Shown here: one piece after another, positions 14,991-22,856 of the stretch
Layout: each line of letters starts with the position of its first letter
How positions within the stretch are numbered: the first letter of the stretch is position 1
Source: an uncultured Clostridia bacterium
GTDB taxonomy: Bacteria > Bacillota > Clostridia > UBA1381
Assembly (NCBI GenBank): GCA_947628155.1
Contig: CANQYQ010000002.1
Location: forward strand, 1-51,365
Direction: 5' to 3'
Length of the DNA: 51,365 nucleotides
Notes under the pieces: model-generated
What the model saw: only the letters and a program-made list of their open reading frames with translations
Told to the model about the DNA's origin: nothing
The model's database searches: none
Program-made: the position numbers and the translations under genes

Positions 14991-16202
14991 GTGCATACCG
15001 ATATAAAATCAGGCGCGCACACTCATTATCGCCTTGGCGGCGGACGCGGAAGCACAAAATCAAGCTTTGTGAGCTTGGAAATAATCCTCGGTATTATGAG
15101 CGATAAAAACGCGAACGCGGTCGCGCTGAGAAAGGTCGGCAAATACCTAAAGGACAGCGTATTCAGTCAGCTCAAATGGGCAATCGATATACTGGGCGTG
15201 TCGGATCACTGGCGCATAAAGCAGAGCCCATTGGAGCTTATATATGAAAAAACCGGGCAAAAGATCCTCTTCCGGGGTGCGGATAATCCGAAAAAAATCA
15301 AATCCACAAAGGCGGAACGCGGATATATAAAATATATCTGGTTTGAGGAGCTGGATCAGTTTGCCGATTCCGAAGAGATACGTTCGATCAATCAATCGCT
15401 TATGCGCGGCGGAGAAGATTTTAAGGTGTTTTACTCATATAATCCGCCCAAAAGCCGCCGTTCATGGGTGAACCGCGAGGCGCAGTGGGAGTCGGAGGAT
15501 ACGTATAATCACAAAAGCACGTATCTTGATGTGCCGGCGGAATGGATCGGGTCGCGGTTCATTTTGGAGGCGGAGCAGGTCAAGTACGCACACCCCGACG
15601 CGTATAAAAATGAATATCTTGGCGAGGTCACGGGGACGGGCGGAGAGGTATTTTCAAACATCACCGTCAGGGAGATCACGGACGAGGAAATCGAGGGATT
15701 TGACAAAATATACTGCGGTGTGGATTTCGGATACGCTTCAGATCCGTTTGTGTTTTTGCAGTGCGCGTACAACAAAAACAGACTATGGATCTTTGACGAG
15801 ATATACAAGACCGGGATGTCAAACTCTCAGGCGGCGCGGGAAATAAACGGCAGAATGATATCGAACGCGTTTATAATTTGCGACAGCGCCGAACCGAAAA
15901 GCATACGTGATCTGCGCGAATACGGCCTGCGCGTCAGGGGCGCGAAAAAAGGCCCGGATTCGATTGAATACGGGATCAAATTTTTGCAGAGCCTGGACGA
16001 AATTGTAATTGACAAGGCGCGGTGTCCAAACGCGGAGCGGGAATTTATGGGATATGAGCTTGAACGCGATCTCTCGGGTGAGTTTAAGGCGGAATATCCG
16101 GACAGGAATAATCATACCATCGACGCGGCGCGGTACGCGATGGAGAGCGAAACAAATTCGCGCCGCGCGCGCGTCGTGTGCCGTAAGGAGCTGGGGCTTT
16201 GA
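14991..16202 (+). CDS. Phage terminase large subunit
   Basis: The protein packages phage DNA: an ATPase domain drives DNA into the portal and a nuclease domain cuts it. The Walker A motif GGGRGSTKSS lies at residues 16-25 from the GTG at 14991, the Walker B-like YIWFEELDQF near 115-124, and the RNase H-type nuclease begins at VDFGYASDPF. The conserved N-terminal LTNLIAPSFYSVHTDIK starts upstream of this GTG, in the same open frame that begins directly after the TGA at 14943. The true start may be CTG 14958, or arise by read-through. The coordinates given are the longest with a common start codon. Confidence 0.9.
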   Translation: MHTDIKSGAHTHYRLGGGRGSTKSSFVSLEIILGIMSDKNANAVALRKVGKYLKDSVFSQLKWAIDILGVSDHWRIKQSPLELIYEKTGQKILFRGADNPKKIKSTKAERGYIKYIWFEELDQFADSEEIRSINQSLMRGGEDFKVFYSYNPPKSRRSWVNREAQWESEDTYNHKSTYLDVPAEWIGSRFILEAEQVKYAHPDAYKNEYLGEVTGTGGEVFSNITVREITDEEIEGFDKIYCGVDFGYASDPFVFLQCAYNKNRLWIFDEIYKTGMSNSQAAREINGRMISNAFIICDSAEPKSIRDLREYGLRVRGAKKGPDSIEYGIKFLQSLDEIVIDKARCPNAEREFMGYELERDLSGEFKAEYPDRNNHTIDAARYAMESETNSRRARVVCRKELGL

Positions 16203-16274
16203 CGGAAAATAAAAACACGGATTACGGCCGGCTTTGCCGTATACAACATAATGAAAATTAAGGAGGAATTTAAA

Positions 16275-16871
16275 ATGAAAAAACCATTACCTACGATAGG
16301 CGTTGACAAGTACACATTTTTTAAGGTCACGTCCGATACAGAGGAAGGAACGGAATACGACAGCGCGGTATCGCTGCCCGGCACGGTGGAAATATCACCG
16401 ACCGACGCGGGCGGTACGGACGTATTCGACGCGGACAACGGCGCGTATGAGACGACAAGCTATATTGAAAGTATCGGTCATGAGATTACAAACGCCGATA
16501 TCCCGCCGGAGGTGGACGCGGCATGGCGGGGTCTGACAATGAAAAACGGAGTCGTTGAGGTCGGAGATTCGGTCAGCACGGTGTATTTCGGCGTGGCGTG
16601 GAGGATATTGAAATCCGACGGCACGTACAGATATGTCAGATATTACAAGGGCTCGTATTCGTTCGCGTCGAACACGGGCGGCAAGACGCGTCCGTCATCG
16701 GGCAGCATCGAGCGTCAGACAGCTACCGCGACATATACCGCGGTCAAGCGGTCATTTGACGACAATTACTACGCGTACATAGATGAAACAGATTTGCCGA
16801 AGAGCATACAAAGAGACACGTTCGAAACGGAATGGTTCTCGGATATGAATTACTATCCCGAAGGAGAGTGA
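16275..16871 (+). CDS. Phage major tail protein
   Basis: The 198-residue protein begins MKKPLPTIGVDKYTFFKV and has several beta-rich segments with a GTVEISPTDAGGTDVFDADN loop. Tail tube proteins of the phi13/TP901 type have this length and position. It precedes the tail chaperone and tape measure genes, which settles the role. TAAGGAGG precedes the ATG at 16275; the ATG at 16251 lies before that site and is not used. Confidence 0.82.
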   Translation: MKKPLPTIGVDKYTFFKVTSDTEEGTEYDSAVSLPGTVEISPTDAGGTDVFDADNGAYETTSYIESIGHEITNADIPPEVDAAWRGLTMKNGVVEVGDSVSTVYFGVAWRILKSDGTYRYVRYYKGSYSFASNTGGKTRPSSGSIERQTATATYTAVKRSFDDNYYAYIDETDLPKSIQRDTFETEWFSDMNYYPEGE

Positions 16872-16877
16872 TGTAAG

Positions 16878-17147
16878 ATGCAGCATACGCTTACTTTTAA
16901 AAACGGGGACAGGAAATACGTATCGAAGCCGTTTGATTTTGAGACGATGTGCATCGTTAACGACGCGCATAATGATGATAATAAGCGCGGTCCGCTCAAT
17001 ATCTGCCGCGGCGCGCTCGATTACATGTTCGAGGGCACGGAGGCGACACAGGATATTATAGACGCGCTCGACCCTAAAACACGCGCGGGGTTATGTCTTA
17101 AAATCTGGGGTTTCTACGTGGACGCGCTGTCGTCAAAAAACGAGTAA
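16878..17147 (+). CDS. Tail assembly chaperone, short form (gpG-like)
   Basis: The 89-residue protein lies between the major tail gene and the tape measure gene. It ends in the sequence TCA AAA AAC GAG TAA. It resembles short tail chaperones of other siphoviruses in size, in its FDFETMCIVNDAHND start and in its helical make-up. Chaperones of this kind coat the tape measure protein during tail assembly. A longer version made by frameshifting is likely; see the entry at 17141. Confidence 0.7.
   Translation: MQHTLTFKNGDRKYVSKPFDFETMCIVNDAHNDDNKRGPLNICRGALDYMFEGTEATQDIIDALDPKTRAGLCLKIWGFYVDALSSKNE
17135..17141 (+). other. Slippery heptamer A AAA AAC for -1 frameshifting
   Basis: The heptamer is in the correct frame at the end of the gpG-like gene, three codons from its stop. 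A AAA AAC is among the most efficient -1 slip sites known. The -1 frame is then open to 17329. Confidence 0.75.
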
Positions 17148-17329
17148 GGTCGGGAGGAAGCAAGAGCTTGCGTGATATGTACGCGTCGATGTTTACATAT
17201 CACGCGCTTCTTCCCGACGCCGTGGGACGGCAGAATCCATGGGCGCTGTTTAAGATGCTCGATTCTCTTGACGGCGCGCAGACGGACATTGACGGAGATG
17301 AATATCTGGAAATGTTTTATGGAAAATAG
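17141..17329 (+). CDS. Frameshift extension of the tail chaperone (gpGT-like)
   Basis: After a -1 slip at 17135-17141 the ribosome would read from CGA at 17141 to TAG at 17327-17329 without a stop. The frame reads RVRSGGSKSLRDMYASM and onward to LEMFYGK. It has no good start of its own, but codon use is as in its neighbours. An acidic, helical T-domain of this kind recruits the tail tube protein in lambda. The fusion product would be about 150 residues. The next gene starts 12 bases after the stop, behind AGGAGGTG. Confidence 0.72.
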   Translation, partial: RVRSGGSKSLRDMYASMFTYHALLPDAVGRQNPWALFKMLDSLDGAQTDIDGDEYLEMFYGK

Positions 17330-17340
17330 GAGGTGAAAAA

Positions 17341-19227
17341 ATGGAGGCTGCTAATTTAAGCGTTTCAATAACAGGAAACGCGTCAGGACTGCTCGCGGCG
17401 GTCAGTACGGCAAACGCCGCCCTCGCCGGACTCGCGGGTACGGCAAACGCCGCGCTCGCGGGTATTCAGGACAAAACCGTTAAGGTGACGGCGATCGATA
17501 ATACAGCCGCCGGCGTAGCCTCGGCGAGAGCGGCTATCAATTCGCTCTCGGATAAAACCGTTACGGTAACGGTTCAATATCAAACCGTCGGGAGTCCGCC
17601 AAAAACCTTCGCGCAAGGTACGGCGTCAGCTCCCGGGGGTTTGGCGCTCGTTAACGACGAGCGCGGCATACGCGACCCGAGGGAGCTGATTTATCACGAC
17701 GGGCAGTACATGATGTACCAAGGGCGCGACGTGATCGTCCCGCTCGCGAAGGGCGACCGCGTATACACAGCCGCGCAGACAAAGGCGATCATGGAGGCGC
17801 TCGGGATACCCAGCTACGCGCGCGGACTTAAAAATGAACGCTTCCAAATGGAGCGCGATAATTTTAAAAGCCTGACAAAAAGCTCGAATGTGCCGATAGA
17901 TGAGCAGATCGCGTGGTGGCAGGACGCGGTCGAGAGGTTCTCGTACGATTATGAGGTCGTCAAGGAATGCAACGAGGAGATCTTCTCGCTCACGCGCAAG
18001 CTGGCCGATAATATAAACGATCTATCGGGCGTGTACATAGAGGAGCGCACGCATTTTAACGATTGGGAAACGTACGGCGATAATGCCCTCGCGGCGTTTG
18101 AGCGGGTAAAGGAGAACAACCGTAAATTTCTTGACGATGGGTTTATAACCTACAGCGAATACGTGGAAAACGTTAAAAAGGCCGGCGAGGATCTGTACGA
18201 GGGCAGAATCGAGCAGTCGGAGGACTGGCTTGAGCAGCAGCGCAAGTACAACGGCATGAGCACGGAAGAGTACATAGCCGGGCTTGAACGTATGGCGGAT
18301 TACACAAAGGAGTATTTCGCGAACGGCATTATCGATTACCGGGAATATGCCGAGGGTCTGCAGGAAATCAACAACGATATTTTTAAGGCGCGCGGCGAAC
18401 AGGCAAAGGAGCTGCAAAAGCAGAACGCGGCGGATTACAAGCATTGGGAATCGGACGCGGCGAACTGGAAAAAAATGCGCGACACATACGGCGACTGGGA
18501 CGATTACGGTGATTCGCATATACAGTTCTACGAGCGGTGCATAGAGCGTGTAAAGGAGTTTTATGAGGCCGGCAAAATCGACTGGCAGCAATATATGGAC
18601 GACACGTTCGATTATCAGCTTAAGCTTTACAAGGCTCAGGAGGGCGCTCTCGACGAAGCGATGGAAAACGCGTTAAAGGATAAACGCGATTATATAGCGG
18701 ATCTGAAGGATAGGTTCAGGACTCAGGAGGATGCTCTTAAAAGATCGTGGGACGAGGATGACCGCAGCGCGGATATGGCGGATATACGAAAGCAAATCGG
18801 AATTTACAGTCATGCCGTGACGAACAAGGGCCGCGAGAAATATGAGGAATTACAGGCGCGGCTTAAGCAGCTGCAGCGCGAGGAGGAAATCGCGGAGCTT
18901 GAGGCGGAGCACAACAGGATAATAGAAAGGCTTGAAAAGGAGCTCGCGGCTGCCGAGACAAATAAACGCGGGCTGCTTACGTCACTCAATTCATACGGCA
19001 TGAGCACAAATCAGCTCGTCGGAGGCATAGTCGCGGATGTACAGAACATGAGAGGCTTTTTATCGGATATGTTCGCAAAGCTTATAAACGCGGTCGAATC
19101 GTCGGCAAGAGCCAATTCGTACACGGATAACAGCTCGAAAACATATTATAATGTCGGCAGCGGCGCAAAAGCCGCCTTGGACGCGCTTGCCGCGTCTATA
19201 GGGCGAAGCTTTATTTACAAATATTAA
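17341..19227 (+). CDS. Short tape measure-like tail protein
   Basis: The 628-residue protein follows the chaperone genes, where the tape measure is always found. Its N-terminus has Ala-rich helices and two related segments (IQDKTVKVTAIDNTAAGV and SLSDKTVTVTVQYQTVG). Residues about 160-500 hold several related helical modules with DWETYGD, DWDDYGD and W-x-x-Y patterns. A coiled coil (EELQARLKQLQREEEIAELE) follows. No hydrophobic transmembrane stretch is seen, and the long tape domain of larger phages is missing. By the usual rule of about 0.15 nm per residue the tail would be about 90 nm long. Confidence 0.72.
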   Translation: MEAANLSVSITGNASGLLAAVSTANAALAGLAGTANAALAGIQDKTVKVTAIDNTAAGVASARAAINSLSDKTVTVTVQYQTVGSPPKTFAQGTASAPGGLALVNDERGIRDPRELIYHDGQYMMYQGRDVIVPLAKGDRVYTAAQTKAIMEALGIPSYARGLKNERFQMERDNFKSLTKSSNVPIDEQIAWWQDAVERFSYDYEVVKECNEEIFSLTRKLADNINDLSGVYIEERTHFNDWETYGDNALAAFERVKENNRKFLDDGFITYSEYVENVKKAGEDLYEGRIEQSEDWLEQQRKYNGMSTEEYIAGLERMADYTKEYFANGIIDYREYAEGLQEINNDIFKARGEQAKELQKQNAADYKHWESDAANWKKMRDTYGDWDDYGDSHIQFYERCIERVKEFYEAGKIDWQQYMDDTFDYQLKLYKAQEGALDEAMENALKDKRDYIADLKDRFRTQEDALKRSWDEDDRSADMADIRKQIGIYSHAVTNKGREKYEELQARLKQLQREEEIAELEAEHNRIIERLEKELAAAETNKRGLLTSLNSYGMSTNQLVGGIVADVQNMRGFLSDMFAKLINAVESSARANSYTDNSSKTYYNVGSGAKAALDALAASIGRSFIYKY

Positions 19228-19242
19228 CGGAGGTAAGACGGA

Positions 19243-20166
19243 ATGAAATACGGATTTTCCTTTAAAGGAACACATACAGGATCAATTCCCGGTCTTACGG
19301 TAAGGACGGCGTCGCGGCCAATCAAGCCGGAAACAAGGGATACGAAGTTTATCGTACCGTTTGCCGACGGCGCGATAAGCACAGCCGCAGACAATCCTTA
19401 CAGACGAGAGTTTTACGAGCCGAGAATTTTTACAATGACTATGATGCTTACGGCCGGGAATATGATGATCCTTAACAAGCGGCTGGAGAAGGTAAGCTCA
19501 TGGCTTACGGGTACGGGCAAGCTGATTTTTGACGATACACCGTTAATAGAATGGGACGCGGCGGCGTACGGGTCGGTGGATTACGCGCCGGAGCGTTCAG
19601 GGACAAAGGCGGTGATATCGGTATCGTTTGAGACGGCGCCGTTCGGGCGGCTGGCGTGGAACGTACTCGACGGGCCGAAAATAGGTCAAAGAGGAATTTA
19701 TCTGCGCGACGAGCTGCCGCTGGGCCCGGGAAAATATGTTATCACGATGAGAGAGGATGAAACGGACAGCGTACTGTTTCCCATAAACAACTGCGGCGAC
19801 CGCCATATAAGGCCAATCATCAGAATGAGAGCGACGGGAACTGACTCCTCGGCTCGGACAGGGATCGTGAAAATAGACGTGGACAGTTCGGAAATGGTCG
19901 TCTCGGGAGGCGAGATAGTCAAAACCGCCATTGTGGACTGCGACAAGCATACCGTAACAGACGCGCATGGGAGCAATATACTCGGGCGTTTATATACCGA
20001 CCAAGTATGGATAACCGGTGAGTTTACAGAGCTTCAACCCGGGAGAAACAGTCTTTCGGTAAAACGCATAGTGCACGAGGGCGACGGCGGAATAGAGATC
20101 GAGTTCGACTTTGTACCCGAGTTCATTTGGGACGCGGACATCGAAAGAATAGGCCGGAGGTGGTAG
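19243..20166 (+). CDS. Distal tail protein (Dit-like)
   Basis: The 307-residue protein begins MKYGFSFKGTHTGSIPGLTV and has the beta-rich pattern of Dit proteins. These form the hexameric hub at the tail tip. It lies between the tape measure and a tail hub/endopeptidase gene, as in SPP1 and TP901-1 relatives. The fold class is inferred from gene order and segment similarity. Confidence 0.8.
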   Translation: MKYGFSFKGTHTGSIPGLTVRTASRPIKPETRDTKFIVPFADGAISTAADNPYRREFYEPRIFTMTMMLTAGNMMILNKRLEKVSSWLTGTGKLIFDDTPLIEWDAAAYGSVDYAPERSGTKAVISVSFETAPFGRLAWNVLDGPKIGQRGIYLRDELPLGPGKYVITMREDETDSVLFPINNCGDRHIRPIIRMRATGTDSSARTGIVKIDVDSSEMVVSGGEIVKTAIVDCDKHTVTDAHGSNILGRLYTDQVWITGEFTELQPGRNSLSVKRIVHEGDGGIEIEFDFVPEFIWDADIERIGRRW

Positions 20167-20167
20167 T

Positions 20168-21388
20168 ATGCTGCTGCTTTGCGGATATGACATTATAGAA
20201 AATCCCCTTGCTCCCGAGGACGTCACGGCATTTTTGAATGAGGCGGTAAACGTAAGGGTCACAAAAGAGCTTAATGTGTCGGACGAACTCACGTTTGATT
20301 ATCCCGCGGTCTCGGAAAAGGCCGGAATGATACAGGTAAACAGGATGGTGTTATGCGAAGATCAGTATTATCGGATCGTGCGCGTGAGCCGCGGCAATGA
20401 CATTGTTTCGGCGGAATGTATACACGTATTCTTTATGGATGCGGCCGCTGTTCATTTGCCCTCCGTCGCGGACAGCATAGGCGTTACACCGCACAGTCTT
20501 GTAGACTCCGTCGCCGATTCTATACCGAATTTTACGGCGCTTTCGTCATCGACATTGAAACTTTACAAGCTGAAGTGGATAGGTGAGGGCGATTTTATGC
20601 GCGGTCCGACCGACAGCGGAGAGTTTAAGATCGATTTTTTCGGCGTGGATAAAACGAATTTGCTTGATTTCCTTAAAACGGTCATAAAGAACGCGGGGGT
20701 CGGCGAGCTGTTTTATAACAACCGCGCGTTCGCGATCGTGGAGCGCACGGGGCATGATACAGGCATACGGCTGGAGCTTTCGTCAAACATGGAGGATATA
20801 AAAGTGGAAACGGATATTTCGACCATGATCACACGGCTCTATCCGTACGGCTGCGACGATATGACGATAGGCAGTGTTTACGGGCAGAATTATATTGACA
20901 GCCCAAATATATCACTGTACGGAGTCAAGGCCGGGTACAAGGATTACAGTGATTACACGGACGTGTACAATTTGTATTACAATGCGCAATGGGAGTTTGA
21001 CGCGCAGAATCCCGACAGAATAGACGTGCCGTCGATATCAATAAGCGGCAGTGCGGTAGATCTGTCAAAATACGCGTCCGGCGGAAGGGTGTCCACGCTT
21101 TCGCCCGGCGACAGGGTGACGGTGGTAGACGGTCACGGAACGCAGATTTATGAAAGGGTAATATCTTTAAGCTATTATCCGTACGAACACCGCCCCGCTG
21201 AAATTACGATAGGGCGTGTGAAGCGGGATCTATATTTCTATATATCGCAGATCTCCGAGCTGGCAAGCCGATACGCCAAGTGCTCGACAACCTCCGGGAA
21301 AATTTCCCAAAGGGCAATCTCGTCAGGGGCGTCCGCTTACGCGGCGCGTGCGAATGAAGCAAAGAAGGCTGAGGAAGGAGAAGGCTGA
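20168..21388 (+). CDS. Tail hub / tail-associated endopeptidase-like protein (Tal)
   Basis: The 406-residue protein starts two bases after Dit and has the gp27-like hub pattern of the prophage tail endopeptidase family: VNVRVTKELNVSDELTFDYP, YRIVRVSRGNDIVSAECIHV and a later GDRVTVVDGHGTQIYERV. It is at the short end for the family and has no recognisable C-terminal lysin domain. It probably forms the tail tip plug. No receptor-binding or fibre gene follows. Confidence 0.75.
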   Translation: MLLLCGYDIIENPLAPEDVTAFLNEAVNVRVTKELNVSDELTFDYPAVSEKAGMIQVNRMVLCEDQYYRIVRVSRGNDIVSAECIHVFFMDAAAVHLPSVADSIGVTPHSLVDSVADSIPNFTALSSSTLKLYKLKWIGEGDFMRGPTDSGEFKIDFFGVDKTNLLDFLKTVIKNAGVGELFYNNRAFAIVERTGHDTGIRLELSSNMEDIKVETDISTMITRLYPYGCDDMTIGSVYGQNYIDSPNISLYGVKAGYKDYSDYTDVYNLYYNAQWEFDAQNPDRIDVPSISISGSAVDLSKYASGGRVSTLSPGDRVTVVDGHGTQIYERVISLSYYPYEHRPAEITIGRVKRDLYFYISQISELASRYAKCSTTSGKISQRAISSGASAYAARANEAKKAEEGEG

Positions 21389-21390
21389 AA

Positions 21391-21627
21391 ATGGCATATT
21401 TGACAGATATAATCATAGCTGTTATCGCCTTCGCGGGTACGCTTATAGGTTCGATAGCAGCGAGCAGCAAGGCGCAGGCGATAATGGAGGAACAGCTGAG
21501 AAACGTGCGGGAGGACATAAATGTCCTCTCCGCGCGCGTTGATAAGCACAACAGCCTTATGGAGCGCATGGCTGTTGCGGAAAGTAAAATTGAAGCGCTC
21601 GAAAGGAACGAAGGAGGTAAAAAATGA
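21391..21627 (+). CDS. XhlA-like membrane protein of the lysis module
   Basis: The 78-residue protein has one N-terminal transmembrane helix (IIIAVIAFAGTLIGSIAA) followed by a coiled coil (LRNVREDINVLSARVDKHN). This layout, with a lysin gene directly behind and overlapping it, matches XhlA of PBSX, which works together with a holin. The family assignment is by architecture. The stop overlaps the start of the amidase gene by four bases. Confidence 0.65.
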   Translation: MAYLTDIIIAVIAFAGTLIGSIAASSKAQAIMEEQLRNVREDINVLSARVDKHNSLMERMAVAESKIEALERNEGGKK

Positions 21628-22481
21628 GGATAGGTATTAACTGCGGCCATACCGTGAGCGGTCAGCCTGGCTGCGGCGCGGTGGGTCGCATTGACGAAAG
21701 CGTTGAAACGCGCAGCGTCGGCAAGGAGCTTATAAAAATATTTGAAGCGAAGGGGCACGCGGTATACGACTGCACAAACGATTACGCTTCATCGACAAGC
21801 GAGAATCTCGCGACGATCGTGGCAATGGCGGAAAGGCAGCCGCTGGATTTGTTCGTATCCATTCATTTTAACGCCGGCGGCGGAAAGGGTACGGAGGTAT
21901 ATACCTACGGCGGCAAGGCCTTTGACGAAGCGGTCAACGTATGCAAGGGCCTTGCGGCGCTCGGATTCAGGAACCGCGGCGTCAAGGACGGAAGCTCGCT
22001 GTACGTTGTCCGCCGCACAAGCGCGAGAGCGATGCTTATAGAGGTCTGCTTCGTCGATACGGACGACGCGGAAAAATACAGGAGCATAGGATACAGAAGG
22101 GTCGCGGAGGCAATTTACGCGGCCATCACCAATGACACGGCGGCAATTCCCGCGTCCGCCTCCGGGAACTCGGCGGATACAGCTGTGATCGTGAATGAGC
22201 TCAAGTCGCTCGGGATTTTATCCAATACCGATTTATGGATACGGTACTGCGGGAAGGATTCAAACATCTATTGGTTTTGCCGCAAGCTGCGCGATTACGC
22301 GTACGCGAAGGAAAAGGGTGAAACGGCCGAAAGCGAGTACGGGGAAATTAACGATATCGCGTGGGATCTAAATTACCGGGGCGTTATAAGCGATATGATG
22401 CTCTGGGAGAAATATATGCGAAATGACACGAATGTGTACTGGCTTTTAAGAAAAGGATTGCATTGGTGCAGGACGCATTAA
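21624..22481 (+). CDS. Endolysin, N-acetylmuramoyl-L-alanine amidase (Amidase_3)
   Basis: The 285-residue enzyme cleaves the bond between muramic acid and the peptide stem. Residues 1-175 form an Amidase_3 domain with INCGHTVSGQPG (first zinc histidine, His9), VSIHFNAGGGKGTEVY and LIEVCFVDTDDAE. The remaining 100 residues carry two similar helical segments (NTDLWIRYCGKDSNIYWFCR and MMLWEKYMRNDTNVYWLLRK), most likely a duplicated cell-wall binding module. The duplication is visible directly in the W-x-(R/K)Y...YW pattern. Confidence 0.9.
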   Translation: MRIGINCGHTVSGQPGCGAVGRIDESVETRSVGKELIKIFEAKGHAVYDCTNDYASSTSENLATIVAMAERQPLDLFVSIHFNAGGGKGTEVYTYGGKAFDEAVNVCKGLAALGFRNRGVKDGSSLYVVRRTSARAMLIEVCFVDTDDAEKYRSIGYRRVAEAIYAAITNDTAAIPASASGNSADTAVIVNELKSLGILSNTDLWIRYCGKDSNIYWFCRKLRDYAYAKEKGETAESEYGEINDIAWDLNYRGVISDMMLWEKYMRNDTNVYWLLRKGLHWCRTH

Positions 22482-22531
22482 AAAACTACGGTTTTTTGGC
22501 AATCCGCTGATACGGAAAAGGAGAATGTAAT

Positions 22532-22855
22532 ATGAATATTGACATTACGGAGATCGTAACCGCGGTTATCGGGTTAATGAGCGCGATCATTACGTCGGTG
22601 ATCGTGCCGATGATAAAGGCAAAGACGACGGCGAATCAGCAAGCGGTATTATCCGCGCTCGCGCGAACCGCCGTGCTGTCGGCGCAGCAGCTTTACAGCG
22701 CGGCGGACAATCAGGGGAAGAAGGAATATGCGGCAAATTATGTTGAGAAGCTTATGAAACGGTATTCTCTGGCGTTTGACGCAAGCGAAATAAGCGCCGC
22801 GATCGAAGCGGCGCTAAAGGAAATCAAAACAACGGCGCCGGGAGAGGCTTGGTAG
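22532..22855 (+). CDS. Holin, LLH type
   Basis: The 107-residue protein has one N-terminal membrane helix (IVTAVIGLMSAIITSVIVP) and then an amphipathic helical part with QQLYSAADNQGKKEYAANYV, which is the signature region of the phage LLH holin family. Holins open the membrane for the endolysin. It is the last prophage gene and ends one base before the stop codon of the convergent histidine kinase gene. Confidence 0.82.
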   Translation: MNIDITEIVTAVIGLMSAIITSVIVPMIKAKTTANQQAVLSALARTAVLSAQQLYSAADNQGKKEYAANYVEKLMKRYSLAFDASEISAAIEAALKEIKTTAPGEAW

Positions 22856-22856
22856 A

